This document shows positions 40,823-50,436 of a stretch of 64,000 bases of DNA, one piece after another. The position numbers and the translations under genes are program-made. A model generated the notes under the pieces. That model was not told the origin of the DNA. It made no database searches and saw only the letters and a list, made by a program, of their open reading frames with translations. The stretch's first letter is position 1. Each line of letters starts with the position of its first letter. This DNA is from Streptomyces sp. H27-H5 (GTDB taxonomy: Bacteria; Actinomycetota; Actinomycetes; Streptomycetales; Streptomycetaceae). Location: positions 1-64,000 of the forward strand of contig NZ_JAPNLK010000017.1 of the NCBI RefSeq assembly GCF_026627505.1, in the 5' to 3' direction.

Positions 40823-41281
40823 TCAGAGGCTGTCGAGGGCCTTGATGTACTCGTTCAGGTCACGTGCGTCGGGCAGGCCGTTGACGACAGTCCAGCGCAC
40901 GATGCCGTCCTTGTCGATGATGAAGGTGCCGCGGACCGCGCAGCCCTTCTCCTCGTCGAGGACGCCGTAGGCGCGGGAGGTCTCGCCGTGCGGCCAGAAG
41001 TCCGACAGCAGCGGGTAGTCCAGGTTCTCCTGCTCGCCGAAGACCCGAAGGGTCGGCACGGAGTCGTTGGAGACCGCCAGCAGCTGCACGTCGTCGTTCT
41101 GGAACCGGGGCAGCCGGTCGCGCAGCTCGCACAGCTCGCCGGTGCAGACGCCGGTGAAGGCGAACGGGTAGAAGAGCAGCACCACGGCCTTCTCCCCCCG
41201 GAAGTCGGAGAGCCGCACGGTGGCACCGTGGTTGTCCTTGAGTTCGAAGTCCGGGGCCTTGTCGCCGACCTCGATCGCCAT
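40823..41281 (-). CDS. AhpE-like peroxiredoxin
   Basis: This 152-aa peroxiredoxin has the active site [16 protein letters not shown]: Thr then peroxidatic Cys in the P-x-x-x-T/S-x-x-C pattern, with YPFAFTGVC. It also carries [20 protein letters not shown] and [17 protein letters not shown]. Length and motif fit the one-Cys AhpE group of actinobacteria, which reduce peroxides. ATG at 41281 starts [14 protein letters not shown]; an upstream ATG (41290) adds three residues. Confidence 0.9.
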   Translation of the reverse strand: MAIEVGDKAPDFELKDNHGATVRLSDFRGEKAVVLLFYPFAFTGVCTGELCELRDRLPRFQNDDVQLLAVSNDSVPTLRVFGEQENLDYPLLSDFWPHGETSRAYGVLDEEKGCAVRGTFIIDKDGIVRWTVVNGLPDARDLNEYIKALDSL

Positions 41282-41421
41282 CTGTCGCATCCCTTCGTTC
41301 CCGCATGCGTGCGTTGAGCTGTTCGGGTGAGTGCAGCCTAGGCCCTGTGGTGACGCCGGCGCCGGGCGCCACGTCGACGACGGGTCCGGGGTGCGTTGTC
41401 CGCTTGGCTGCGGGGCGCGGC

Positions 41422-41856
41422 TCAGCGCTTGGACTTGGCTGCGGTCTTGGGGGTCACCAACTTGGTGGCGGCCCACTCCTTGCCGACGCTGACGCTCCTG
41501 GTCTGCGACAGGCCGGCCGTTTCGGCGGCCTCGCTGATGTCGCTGGCCTCGACGTAACCGGGACGACCGGTCTTGGGGGTCAGCAGCAGGATCAGTGCGC
41601 CGTCCTCCACCAAGTTGATGGAATCGACCAACGTGTCCGTCAGGTCGCCGTCTTCGTCCCGGAACCAGAGCAGCACCGCATCGGCGACGTCGTCGTACTC
41701 CTCGTCGACGAGATCGTTGCCGATGTGACTCTCGACGGCGTCACGGAATTCCTGATCGACGTCGTCGTCGTAGCCGATCTCCTGGACCACCTGTTCGGAC
41801 TCGAAACCCAGCCTGGAAACCAGACTGGTCTCCGCGTGGTCCGCGGTCGCGCTCAC
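41422..41856 (-). CDS. DUF3052 family protein
   Basis: This 144-aa acidic protein matches the actinobacterial DUF3052 family ([68 protein letters not shown]). Its function is unknown, though the family is conserved next to aceE. GTG at 41856 follows AGGAGG by 8 bases. It is divergent from aceE, as is usual in Streptomyces. Confidence 0.85.
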   Translation of the reverse strand: MSATADHAETSLVSRLGFESEQVVQEIGYDDDVDQEFRDAVESHIGNDLVDEEYDDVADAVLLWFRDEDGDLTDTLVDSINLVEDGALILLLTPKTGRPGYVEASDISEAAETAGLSQTRSVSVGKEWAATKLVTPKTAAKSKR

Positions 41857-42317
41857 GGGGTGCCTCCTGCTCATGTTCGGTGAATGTCTTTCGGCGGCGC
41901 GCGTACGCGCAGCATTGGGCGTAGTCCACACGGGCGCGGCGGATCGCGCAAGTACCCGGCCGCCGAGACCGTCGAAACGGTGACGATTGCGGCCGTCTCG
42001 CCGCAACTTTCAGCCTTCCCTCGCGTACCCCGGGTGATTCATCCCACACCATTGCGGGTCATTCGAGGCGGCTTGAGGACTTTCCCGCCTGTTTGAGGGA
42101 CGAACGGCCTTACGAACCGGCTGATCGTATTGGGCGTAAGGTTGCGATTTGGCCGTACCCGCTCGACACCCGCTCACCGCCCGTTCTCCCCGCTCCAGTC
42201 GCGATGCCCGGAGTTTCCAGGGGTTACCCAGTGGTAGAGGTGAAGATTTCGGCCGAGCGTAAGACCATGGGAGGCGGCGACCCCAAGGCACGACTCCCCC
42301 GACAGCGAAGGAACAGC
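41857..42317. promoter_or_regulatory. Divergent promoter region of DUF3052 and aceE
   Basis: A 461-bp noncoding interval. Frames on both strands are open but show no coding pattern upstream of the GTG of aceE. It is less GC-rich near 42100-42150 (CGTATTGGGCGTAAGG). I recognise no riboswitch or ncRNA; a long aceE leader is likely. Confidence 0.5.
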
Positions 42318-45050
42318 GTGGCTTCCGCATCCGATCGCAATCCGATCATCATTGGCGGCCTGCCGAGTCAGGTCCCGGACTTCGATCCGGAGGAGACGCA
42401 GGAGTGGCTCGACTCTCTGGACGCCGCCGTCGACGAGCGGGGCCGTGAACGCGCCCGCTACCTGATGCTGCGGCTGATCGAGCGGGCCCGCGAGAAGCGC
42501 GTGGCCGTGCCCGAGATGCGCAGCACGGACTACGTCAACACGATCGCCACCAAGGACGAGCCGTTCTTCCCCGGCAACGAGGAGATCGAGCGCAAGGTCC
42601 TGAACGCGACCCGGTGGAACGCGGCCGTCATGGTCTCGCGCGCCCAGCGTCCCGGGATCGGCGTCGGCGGTCACATCGCGACCTTCGCCTCCTCGGCCTC
42701 CCTCTACGACGTGGGCTTCAACCACTTCTTCCGGGGCAAGGACGAGGGTGACGGCGGCGACCAGATCTTCTTCCAGGGTCACGCCTCCCCCGGCATCTAC
42801 GCCCGCGCCTACCTCCTCGACCGGCTCTCCGAGCAGCAGCTCGACGCGTTCCGGCAGGAGAAGTCGAAGGCGCCGTACGGTCTGTCCAGCTATCCGCACC
42901 CGCGGCTGATGCCGGACTTCTGGGAGTTCCCGACCGTCTCGATGGGTCTCGGTCCGCTCGGCGCCATCTACCAGGCGCGGATGAACCGGTACATGGAGGC
43001 GCGCGGGATCGCGGACACCTCCAAGTCCCACGTCTGGGCGTATCTCGGCGACGGCGAGATGGACGAGCCGGAGTCGCTGGGCCAGTTGTCCATCGCCGCT
43101 CGCGAGGGCCTGGACAACCTGACGTTCGTCGTCAACTGCAACCTCCAGCGGCTCGACGGCCCGGTGCGCGGCAACGGCAAGATCATCCAGGAGTTGGAGT
43201 CGCAGTTCCGCGGCGCCGGCTGGAACGTCATCAAGCTGATCTGGGACCGTTCCTGGGACCCGCTGTTGGCCCAGGACCGCGACGGCATCCTGGTCAACAA
43301 GATGAACTCGACGCCGGACGGGCAGTTCCAGACGTACGCCACCGAGTCCGGCGCGTACATCCGCGAGCACTTCTTCGGTGGCGACCAGCGGCTGCGCGCG
43401 ATGGTCGAGAACATGACCGACTACCAGATCCAGCACCTGGGTCGCGGCGGTCACGACCACAAGAAGGTCTACGCGGCGTACGCGGCGGCCAAGGCCCACA
43501 AGGGTCAGCCGACGGTGATCCTGGCGCAGACGGTCAAGGGCTGGACGCTGGGCCCGAACTTCGAGGGCCGCAACGCGACGCACCAGATGAAGAAGCTGAC
43601 GGTCGACGACCTCAAGCGCTTCCGCGACCGCCTGCACATCCCGATCACGGACGCCCAGCTGGAGGGCGGCGCGCCGCCGTACTACCACCCGGGCCGCAAC
43701 TCCCCCGAGATCCAGTACATGCACGACCAGCGCAGCGCCCACGGCGGTTACGTGCCGACCCGTGTGGTGCGCGCGAAGCCGCTGCAGCTGCCGGACGAGA
43801 AGACCTACGCGGCGGCCAGGAAGGGTTCCGGTCAGCAGTCGATCGCCACCACGATGGCTTTCGTCCGCATCCTGAAGGACCTCATGCGGGACAAGGAGAT
43901 CGGCAGGCGGTTCGTGCTGATCGCGCCCGACGAGTACCGCACCTTCGGCATGGACGCGTTCTTCCCGAGCGCCAAGATCTACAACCCGCTGGGCCAGCAG
44001 TACGAGGCGGTCGACCGCGAGCTGCTGCTCGCGTACAAGGAGTCGCCGACGGGCCAGATGCTGCACGACGGCATCTCGGAGGCGGGGTGCACGGCTTCGC
44101 TGATCGCGGCGGGTTCCGCGTACGCGACGCACGGCGAGCCGCTGATCCCGGTCTACGTCTTCTACTCGATGTTCGGTTTCCAGCGCACCGGTGACCAGTT
44201 CTGGCAGATGGCCGACCAGTTGGCGCGCGGTTTCGTCCTCGGTGCGACGGCGGGTCGAACCACCCTCACGGGTGAGGGCCTCCAGCACGCCGACGGTCAC
44301 TCCCAGTTGCTGGCGTCGACCAACCCGGGCTGTGTGGCGTACGACCCGGCGTACGGGTACGAGATCGCGCACATCGTCAAGGACGGTCTGCGGCGGATGT
44401 ACGGGCCCGACGCGGAGGACGTCTTCTACTACCTGACGGTCTACAACGAGCCGATCCGGCACCCCGCCGAGCCGGCGGACGTGGACGTGGACGGCATCCT
44501 CCAGGGCATCCACCGGGTCTCGGCCGGTACGGCGGGCGGCACCGGGGCGCAGATCATGGCCTCCGGCGTGGCCGTGCCATGGGCGTTGGAGGCCCAGCGG
44601 ATCCTGGCCGAGGACTGGGACGTCAAGGCGGACGTGTGGTCGGCGACCTCCTGGAACGAGCTGCGCCGCGAGGCCGTCTCGGTGGAGGAGCACAACCTGC
44701 TCCACCCGGAGGAGGAGCAGCGCGTCCCGTACGTGACCCGCAAGCTGTCGGGTGCCGAGGGGCCGTTCGTGGCGGTCTCGGACTGGATGCGGTCGGTGCC
44801 GGACCAGATCTCGCGGTGGGTGCCGGGTGCGTACACCTCGCTGGGCGCGGACGGCTTCGGCTTCGCGGACACGCGGGGCGCGGCGCGCCGGTTCTTCCAC
44901 ATCGACGCGCAGTCGGTGGTGCTGGCGGTGCTGACCGAGCTGGCGAAGGCGGGGAAGGTCGACCGTTCGCTGCTGAAGCAGGCGATCGACCGGTACCAGC
45001 TGCTGGACGTCACGGCGGCCGACCCGGGCGCGGCGGGCGGCGACGCCTGA
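42318..45050 (+). CDS. aceE: Pyruvate dehydrogenase E1 component, homodimeric type
   Basis: This 910-aa protein is the full-length homodimeric PDH E1 that decarboxylates pyruvate with ThDP and feeds acetyl groups to E2. It has [39 protein letters not shown], the ThDP motif [15 protein letters not shown] through [10 protein letters not shown] (GDG...N), [20 protein letters not shown] and [20 protein letters not shown]. Length compares with other AceE proteins (about 890-930 aa). The GTG at 42318 follows GAAGGA by 6 bases. A strong terminator follows. The gene starts in the 461-bp divergent region with DUF3052. Confidence 0.97.
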   Translation: MASASDRNPIIIGGLPSQVPDFDPEETQEWLDSLDAAVDERGRERARYLMLRLIERAREKRVAVPEMRSTDYVNTIATKDEPFFPGNEEIERKVLNATRWNAAVMVSRAQRPGIGVGGHIATFASSASLYDVGFNHFFRGKDEGDGGDQIFFQGHASPGIYARAYLLDRLSEQQLDAFRQEKSKAPYGLSSYPHPRLMPDFWEFPTVSMGLGPLGAIYQARMNRYMEARGIADTSKSHVWAYLGDGEMDEPESLGQLSIAAREGLDNLTFVVNCNLQRLDGPVRGNGKIIQELESQFRGAGWNVIKLIWDRSWDPLLAQDRDGILVNKMNSTPDGQFQTYATESGAYIREHFFGGDQRLRAMVENMTDYQIQHLGRGGHDHKKVYAAYAAAKAHKGQPTVILAQTVKGWTLGPNFEGRNATHQMKKLTVDDLKRFRDRLHIPITDAQLEGGAPPYYHPGRNSPEIQYMHDQRSAHGGYVPTRVVRAKPLQLPDEKTYAAARKGSGQQSIATTMAFVRILKDLMRDKEIGRRFVLIAPDEYRTFGMDAFFPSAKIYNPLGQQYEAVDRELLLAYKESPTGQMLHDGISEAGCTASLIAAGSAYATHGEPLIPVYVFYSMFGFQRTGDQFWQMADQLARGFVLGATAGRTTLTGEGLQHADGHSQLLASTNPGCVAYDPAYGYEIAHIVKDGLRRMYGPDAEDVFYYLTVYNEPIRHPAEPADVDVDGILQGIHRVSAGTAGGTGAQIMASGVAVPWALEAQRILAEDWDVKADVWSATSWNELRREAVSVEEHNLLHPEEEQRVPYVTRKLSGAEGPFVAVSDWMRSVPDQISRWVPGAYTSLGADGFGFADTRGAARRFFHIDAQSVVLAVLTELAKAGKVDRSLLKQAIDRYQLLDVTAADPGAAGGDA

Positions 45051-45072
45051 CGCCCGTGACGGGCTGATCGTC

Positions 45073-45110
45073 GGGAGCGGGGTCGGGGCGGATGCCCCGG
45101 CCCCGCTCCC
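45073..45110 (+). terminator. aceE terminator
   Basis: 17-bp stem GGGAGCGGGGTCGGGGC / GCCCCGGCCCCGCTCCC (one T-G wobble) with a GGAT loop, 22 bp after the aceE stop. Confidence 0.85.
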
Positions 45111-45145
45111 TTCTGCGTTCTCCGGGGGTTTACGCATTCCTTACG

Positions 45146-45985
45146 ATGCTGGGCATGAAGGAAGCCTCCCGGCAGTCGCGGTGGGAGCGGCGGACGCAGA
45201 CTCCGCTGCTCGTCCTCGCCCTGACGTTCGCCGTCGCCTATGCCGTGCCGATCGTCGCGCCCGACGCGGGCCCGGCCGTGCACCGGGCCTGCACCCATGC
45301 GGAGTGGGTGGTGTGGGGGGCGTTCGCCGCCGACTACCTGGTGCGGCTGTTCCTGTCGCCGGCCCGCGGGGCCTTCGTGCGGACCCATTGGCTGGACCTG
45401 GCGGCGGTGCTGCTGCCGATGATCCAGCCGCTGCGGCTGCTGCGGCTGGTGTCGACGCTGATGCTGGTGGGGCGGCGGGCCCGGATGGCGCCGCAGATCC
45501 GGCTGACGACGTACGTGGCGGGCGCGGTGGTCGGGCTGCTGATGTTCGGCTCGCTCGCGGTGCTGAGCGTGGAGCGGGACGCCCCCGACGGCAACATCAA
45601 GAACCTCGGGGACGCCCTGTGGTGGTCGGTGACCACCATGACGACGGTCGGGTACGGCGATCACTCCCCGACGACCGGGCTCGGCCGGCTGCTGGCGGTC
45701 GGGTTGATGCTGTCCGGGATCGCCCTGCTCGGTGTGGTGACGGCGAACATCGCGGCCTGGTTCATCTCCCGTTTCGAGCGGGACGACCAGGTGGAGCGGG
45801 CCCAGACCGCGGCGATCGCCGAGCTGACCGCCGAGGTGCGGGCCCTGCGCGCCGAGGTCGCCCGGCTCGGCGGCCCGGGGACCGGCCCGCTCGGGGATCA
45901 GGGGGCCGCCGGGCCCGTGGCCGCGGCCGCGGGCGTCCGCCCGGGGTCCCCGGCGCCGCGCGGGGCTACCGCTCCCACACCTTGA
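45146..45985 (+). CDS. Voltage-gated-type potassium channel
   Basis: This 279-aa membrane protein has an N-terminal voltage-sensor-like set of segments (LLVLALTFAVAYAVPIV, WLDLAAVLLPMIQPLRLLRL), a pore with selectivity filter TMTTVGYGDHSPTT near residue 165, and the last helix LAVGLMLSGIALLGVVTANI. A helical tail (AQTAAIAELTAEVRALRAEV) is coiled-coil-like. K+ channels of this kind set membrane potential. ATG at 45146 or 45155 are both possible. Its end overlaps the convergent I36 gene by 20 bp. Confidence 0.85.
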   Translation: MLGMKEASRQSRWERRTQTPLLVLALTFAVAYAVPIVAPDAGPAVHRACTHAEWVVWGAFAADYLVRLFLSPARGAFVRTHWLDLAAVLLPMIQPLRLLRLVSTLMLVGRRARMAPQIRLTTYVAGAVVGLLMFGSLAVLSVERDAPDGNIKNLGDALWWSVTTMTTVGYGDHSPTTGLGRLLAVGLMLSGIALLGVVTANIAAWFISRFERDDQVERAQTAAIAELTAEVRALRAEVARLGGPGTGPLGDQGAAGPVAAAAGVRPGSPAPRGATAPTP

Positions 45986-46361
45986 ACGCCCTGACCTGGT
46001 AGGGCGAGGAGGGCAGCCAGACCCCGTCGCCGGGGTAGGTCTGGAACTCCCCGGTCTCCGCGCATTCGGCCGACTGGTACGTGGTCACCGGGCGGCCGAC
46101 CCGGTTGGCGAGCGACTGGGCGCTGGTCCCGGGCGGCAGGGCTGTGCAGCTGTTGATGCTGACGGTGCTCAGCTCGTGGACCTGCTTGGCGCCCTTGAAG
46201 TCCGGCTTCGCCCACAGGCACAGCTGACCGGGGGCGCAGGCCGCGAGGGGCGGTGGCCCGGCGGCGTGCGCGCCGGTGGCCGTACCGGGGATCAGGGCGG
46301 TGGCGGCGAGGACGGCGGCGGCCAGGAACGTGCTGGGGCGGGTGGGGAAACTCGTACGCAT
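45966..46361 (-). CDS. Secreted peptidase inhibitor I36-like protein
   Basis: This 131-aa secreted protein has a signal peptide (RTSFPTRPSTFLAAAVLAA, cleaved after GAHAAG-type site). The mature part has ACAPGQLCLWAKPDFKGAKQ, SVSINSCTALPPGTSAQ-like residues and a Cys pair (SAECAETGE), matching the beta/gamma-crystallin-like peptidase inhibitor I36 family of Streptomyces (SMPI type). It probably inhibits extracellular proteases. Confidence 0.8.
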   Translation of the reverse strand: MRTSFPTRPSTFLAAAVLAATALIPGTATGAHAAGPPPLAACAPGQLCLWAKPDFKGAKQVHELSTVSINSCTALPPGTSAQSLANRVGRPVTTYQSAECAETGEFQTYPGDGVWLPSSPYQVRAFKVWER

Positions 46362-46480
46362 GACGGGTCAACTCCTTGTGGACACGGGGTCCCGGACCGT
46401 TTCCGGGTTTCCGATGGCACCACGCTGACCTGCGCGGACGCTCGGGCGGAAGGGGGCGCGGGCGGGTCCACCCGGATAGG

Positions 46481-46516
46481 CGACAGCCCCGCCGGAACCG
46501 TCCGGCGGGGCTGTCG
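46481..46516. terminator. Terminator after the MFS gene
   Basis: Perfect 15-bp stem CGACAGCCCCGCCGG / CCGGCGGGGCTGTCG with a 6-nt loop, 42 bp downstream of the MFS stop on the minus strand, also upstream of the I36 gene. Confidence 0.8.
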
Positions 46517-46557
46517 GGCGTACGGGGTTGACGCCGTCGCGGGAGTTTCGGGCCGGC

Positions 46558-48165
46558 TCAGATGTGGGCCGCGCCGGCTCCCGCGGGGGCGTTGTCGCCG
46601 CGCTTGGTGAAGCAGGCCACGACCGCGGCGAGGACCGCGACCACGCCCGCGACGGTGAAGGCGGTGTTCATGCCGGACACGAACGTGTCGTGCGCGACCG
46701 TGGTGATCGCCTGGGCCACCTCGGCGGGGACGCCCTCGGGGACGGGGGCGATGCCGACCTGGACGCCCTTCTCGGCGAGGTCGAGCTGTTCGGGGGTGAG
46801 CGGCGGGAGCTGCGCCTTGATCCAGTTGTCCCCGAACGAGTCACTGACGGTGCCCGCCATGACCGCGCCGAGGACGGCGGTGCCGAGGCTGCCGCCGACC
46901 TGCATGGCGGCCTGCTGGAGTCCGCCGGCCACGCCGGACAGTTCCAGCGGGGCGTTGCCGACGATGACCTCGGTGGCGCCGACCATGACGGGGGCGAGGC
47001 CGAGGCCGAGGAGGGCGAACCAGATCGACATGGTGAGGGTGGCGGTGTCCGGGGTGAGCCGGGCCATCCCGAAGCAGGCGACGGCGGTGGCGACCATGCC
47101 GGAGACGAGCGGGAGGCGCGGGCCGACCTTGGTGATGGCGGCGCCGGCGAGCGGCGAGCCGATGATCATCATGCCGGTGAGCGGCAGCAGGTGCAGGCCG
47201 CTGTCGACCGGGCTCATGCCGTGCACGTTCTGCAGGTAGAAGGTGACGAAGAACAGGCCGCCCATGAAGGCGAAGGCCATCAGCACCATGAGGACGGTGC
47301 CGGCCGACAGGGGCACGGAGCGGAACATGCCGAGCGGGATCAGCGGCTCGGAGACCTTGGTCTCCCAGACGGCGAACAGCACGAACAGGATCACGGAGGC
47401 GGCGAGGAAGAGCAGGGTCTTCGCGTCCCCCCAGCCCCACTCGGAGGCCTTGATGAGGGCCCAGATCAGCGAGAACATCGCGCCGGACAGCAGCAGGATG
47501 CCCGGGAGGTCGAAGGAGCGCGGGGCGTTCTCGGCCCGGTGGTCGAGCAGGATGAACAGGCCGAAGGCGAGCGCGATGATGCCGACGGGCACGTTGATGA
47601 AGAAGACGGACTGCCAGTTGACGTGTTCGACGAGCAGGCCGCCGACGATGGGGCCGGCGGCGGTCGAGGCGCCGATGACCATGCCCCAGATGCCGATGGC
47701 CATGTTGAGCTTCTCGGCGGGGAAGGTGGCGCGCAGCAGGCCGAGCGCGGCGGGCATCAGCAGGGCGCCGAAGAGGCCCTGGGCGACGCGGAAGCCGATG
47801 ACGAGTTCCACGCCGGTGGACAGGCCGATGGCGGCCGAGGAGACCGCGAAGCCGGCGATGCCGATGAGGAAGGTCTGTCGGTGTCCGAAGCGGTCGCCGA
47901 GCTTGCCGGCGGTGATCAGGGAGACCGCGAGGGCGAGCAGGTAGCCGTTGGTGATCCACTGCACGTCGGCGAGCGAGGCGCCGAGGTCCTTCTGGATCGC
48001 GGGGTTGGCGACGGCGACGATCGTGCCGTCGAGGGTGACCATCATGACGCCGATCGCCACGGCGAAGAGGGTCAACCAGGGGTGGCCGCGCAGTCCGGTG
48101 CGGGCCGAAGCCGGGCCTTGTCCCCCGGCGGGTCCCCGGTCCTTGACGGTGATCTGACTAGTCAT
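46558..48165 (-). CDS. MFS drug exporter, DHA2 (14-TM) family
   Basis: This 535-aa protein has 14 predicted hydrophobic segments and DHA2 motifs: LTLFAVAIGVMMVTLDGTIV (segment 1 with the V-x-L-D-x-T/S-I-V-x motif), GKLGDRFGHRQTFLIG (loop 2-3 GxLaDrxGrkxxl), FRVAQGLFGALLMPAALGLL and WQSVFFINVPVGIIALAFGL. Proteins of this group export cationic and hydrophobic drugs by proton antiport. A TetR gene is divergently encoded 115 bp away with a palindrome between, so it probably represses this pump. Confidence 0.9.
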   Translation of the reverse strand: MTSQITVKDRGPAGGQGPASARTGLRGHPWLTLFAVAIGVMMVTLDGTIVAVANPAIQKDLGASLADVQWITNGYLLALAVSLITAGKLGDRFGHRQTFLIGIAGFAVSSAAIGLSTGVELVIGFRVAQGLFGALLMPAALGLLRATFPAEKLNMAIGIWGMVIGASTAAGPIVGGLLVEHVNWQSVFFINVPVGIIALAFGLFILLDHRAENAPRSFDLPGILLLSGAMFSLIWALIKASEWGWGDAKTLLFLAASVILFVLFAVWETKVSEPLIPLGMFRSVPLSAGTVLMVLMAFAFMGGLFFVTFYLQNVHGMSPVDSGLHLLPLTGMMIIGSPLAGAAITKVGPRLPLVSGMVATAVACFGMARLTPDTATLTMSIWFALLGLGLAPVMVGATEVIVGNAPLELSGVAGGLQQAAMQVGGSLGTAVLGAVMAGTVSDSFGDNWIKAQLPPLTPEQLDLAEKGVQVGIAPVPEGVPAEVAQAITTVAHDTFVSGMNTAFTVAGVVAVLAAVVACFTKRGDNAPAGAGAAHI

Positions 48166-48213
48166 GCGAACAGGCTAGTGACAGCGACTGACACTTCACA
48201 AACGGCTTAACGA

Positions 48214-48226
48214 GACAGTAACTGTC
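48214..48226. promoter_or_regulatory. Palindromic operator between MFS and TetR genes
   Basis: GACAGTAACTGTC is a perfect 13-bp inverted repeat (GACAGT-A-ACTGTC) midway between the divergent genes, where a TetR repressor would be expected to bind. Confidence 0.65.
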
Positions 48227-48280
48227 AGGTCGGTCACAGGTACCCTGACCGCTCACTGAGCGTCAGAAAGGGAACCCACG

Positions 48281-48946
48281 GTGATGACCGACCTGCGGCC
48301 CGCCCCGGCTTCCCCGGCGGCCGGACTGCGCGAACGCAAGAAGCGACGCACCCGGGACGCGCTGCTGCGCGCCGCCCTCCTGCTCTTCATCGCGCAGGGC
48401 TATGAGCAGACGACCGTCGACGAGATCACCGACGCGGTGGACGTCTCCCAGCGCACCTTCTTCCGCTACTTCGCGAACAAGGAAGAGGTCGCCTTCACCG
48501 TCCAGGACATCGTCGAGTCCCACTTCCTCGCCGAACTGCGGGCCCGTCCGGCGTCCGAGGGTCCGATGGAGGCCATGCGCAACGCGGTGCTCGCCGGTTG
48601 GGACACCGTCGAGGAGGCCATCTCCGAGGTGGTCCCGGTCGACCTGTACATGCGCGGCTACCAGCTCATCGAGTCCACTCCGGCCCTGCTCGCCGTCCAC
48701 CTGCGGCGCTCCACGGAGTTGGAGGAGGAGATCTCCCGACTGATCGCCGCCCGCGAGGGCCTGGACCTGGACGTCGACCCGCGTCCGCGGGTGCTCGTCG
48801 CCGCGTTCTCCGGCGTGATGCGGGTCACCGGCCGGCTGTGGGGGCAGGGCCAGGACGCCAGCGTGGCCGCGATCCGGCGGATGACCGAGGCGTACCTGGA
48901 CCAGATCGGTCCGGCGCTGGCCGCGGACTGGCGGCGGCCCGCCTAG
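48281..48946 (+). CDS. TetR-family regulator
   Basis: This 221-aa protein has the TetR HTH: RTRDALLRAALLLFIAQGYE, TTVDEITDAVDVSQRTFFRY and FANKEEVAFTVQD at residues 20-75, and a helical ligand domain. Divergent position to the DHA2 exporter indicates a local drug-responsive repressor. The start codon is the GTG at 48281 after AAAGGG by 7 bases; ATG 3 bases later is possible. Confidence 0.9.
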   Translation: MMTDLRPAPASPAAGLRERKKRRTRDALLRAALLLFIAQGYEQTTVDEITDAVDVSQRTFFRYFANKEEVAFTVQDIVESHFLAELRARPASEGPMEAMRNAVLAGWDTVEEAISEVVPVDLYMRGYQLIESTPALLAVHLRRSTELEEEISRLIAAREGLDLDVDPRPRVLVAAFSGVMRVTGRLWGQGQDASVAAIRRMTEAYLDQIGPALAADWRRPA

Positions 48947-49110
48947 CGGGGCGTGCGCACGGCGGGGTGCGGGGCGAGCCGGCGGATTGCGTACGAGGCG
49001 CCGGCGCGCGCGGTGGATCACGCGCCGGATCACGCGGTTGTGACACGGTCGGCGGTGACGCCTGTCACCTGGCGCGCCACTGGCTCGAACGGTCTCCTAG
49101 GCTGGCTCCA

Positions 49111-50352
49111 GTGAACCTGCCCGGCCCCGTCCACCACCTCGCCGGCGCCTCCGAGCGCCCCGCCGCCCTGCGCACCCTGTTCGTGCTGGCGGTCGTCCTC
49201 GTCATGCTGGTGACGACGGGCTGGACCGCCGTCCACCGCCCCGAGTCGGGCGTCTCGCCGCGTGCCGTCGCGCTCTCGGCGTGGGCCGTGGCCCGCATCG
49301 ACGGTCGCCCGCTGCCGCCGGCCCACGCACCCGTCCGCACGGTGGCCCGGTTCTTCGGCAGCCTCGACGGCGCCCAGCGCGCCCGGCTCGCGGACGGCTA
49401 CCCGCTCGTCGTCGGAAACCTCGACGGCGTCCCGGCCACCACCCGCTACCGGGCCAACCTGCGCGGCCTGGAGCAGGCCCGACGCGTCGAGGAGGCCCGC
49501 AGTCGGGACGTCGGAGTGACCCCGACCGACCGGGCCGAGGCCACCCGTCGCGTGCACCGCTACGAGTCCCTCGCGGATCCCGACCGGCAGATCCTCGCCT
49601 TCGACCCCACCGGCGACGGACTCGTCGCCGAGGTCTTCGGCGACCTCGACCAGGCGCGCCGCGTCTCGGTGATCGTGCCCGGGGTCGACACCGACGTGGT
49701 CACCTTCGAGCGCAGCCGGCGCCGGCTCACCTCTCCCGTCGGCATGGCGCAGTCCCTCTACGAGGCCGAGCGCGCGGCCGCGCCCGACGGCCGGACCGCC
49801 GTCATCGCCTGGGCCGGGTACACCGCGCCCATAGGCGTGGGCGTGGACGCCGCGACGGGCCGGCTGGCCGTGGACGGGGCCGCCCGGCTGGAGTCGCTCG
49901 CCACGGCCCTGCCCGGGAACGCCAGCATCGCCCTGTTCTGCCACAGCTACGGGTCGGTGGTGTGCGGGGTCGCCGCGCACCACCTGCCGGCCCGGGTGAC
50001 CGACGTGGTGGTGGCGGGCAGCCCGGGCATGCGCGCGTCGAGCGCCGCCGACCTGCACACCCGCGCACGGGTGTGGGCGACGCGGGACCCCGGCGACTGG
50101 ATCGCCGACGTGCCGCACCTGGAGGTCGGCGGGGTGGGCCACGGGGCGGATCCGGTCTCCCGGGCCTTCGGCGCGCGGCGACTGTCCTCGGCAGGGGCCG
50201 GGAGCCACAACGGCTACTTCGAGCCAGGAACGGCCTCGTTGGACAACTTCGCCAAGATCGGAACCGGCACCTTCGCTTCCGTCGTGTGCGCGAACGGTGC
50301 CGACGGCTGTGGCAGCGGAATTTCGCCACAGACCGTGACTGACGAGGGCTGA
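49111..50352 (+). CDS. DUF1023-type alpha/beta hydrolase
   Basis: This 413-aa protein has one N-terminal membrane anchor (LFVLAVVLVMLVTTGWTAV) and then a catalytic domain with VSVIVPGVDTDVVTFERSRR, AVIAWAGYTAPIGVG and the nucleophile elbow ALFCHSYGSVVCG. The family, DUF1023, is an actinobacterial secreted or membrane-anchored alpha/beta hydrolase group. Catalytic His lies near the end (GAGSHNGYF). GTG at 49111 begins VNLPGPVHHLAGASE; a longer frame upstream overlaps the TetR gene and is rejected. Substrate unknown. Confidence 0.8.
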   Translation: MNLPGPVHHLAGASERPAALRTLFVLAVVLVMLVTTGWTAVHRPESGVSPRAVALSAWAVARIDGRPLPPAHAPVRTVARFFGSLDGAQRARLADGYPLVVGNLDGVPATTRYRANLRGLEQARRVEEARSRDVGVTPTDRAEATRRVHRYESLADPDRQILAFDPTGDGLVAEVFGDLDQARRVSVIVPGVDTDVVTFERSRRRLTSPVGMAQSLYEAERAAAPDGRTAVIAWAGYTAPIGVGVDAATGRLAVDGAARLESLATALPGNASIALFCHSYGSVVCGVAAHHLPARVTDVVVAGSPGMRASSAADLHTRARVWATRDPGDWIADVPHLEVGGVGHGADPVSRAFGARRLSSAGAGSHNGYFEPGTASLDNFAKIGTGTFASVVCANGADGCGSGISPQTVTDEG

Positions 50353-50436
50353 CGGCCACCACCGGACGTGGCGGGCGGGAAAACCGTTCCTGCGGCCAGG
50401 GGACGCGCGGGCGCCCCTCCCTCTACGATGTGCCGC

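Noticed and set aside
42174..45137. Long minus-strand frame antisense to aceE, 987 codons
   Set aside because: Arg/Val-rich low-complexity translation; aceE on the plus strand is full length with all ThDP motifs.
46528..48210. Plus-strand frame antisense to the MFS exporter
   Set aside because: Extremely Gly/Asp/Glu-rich with no domain; the minus-strand frame has 14 membrane segments and DHA2 motifs.
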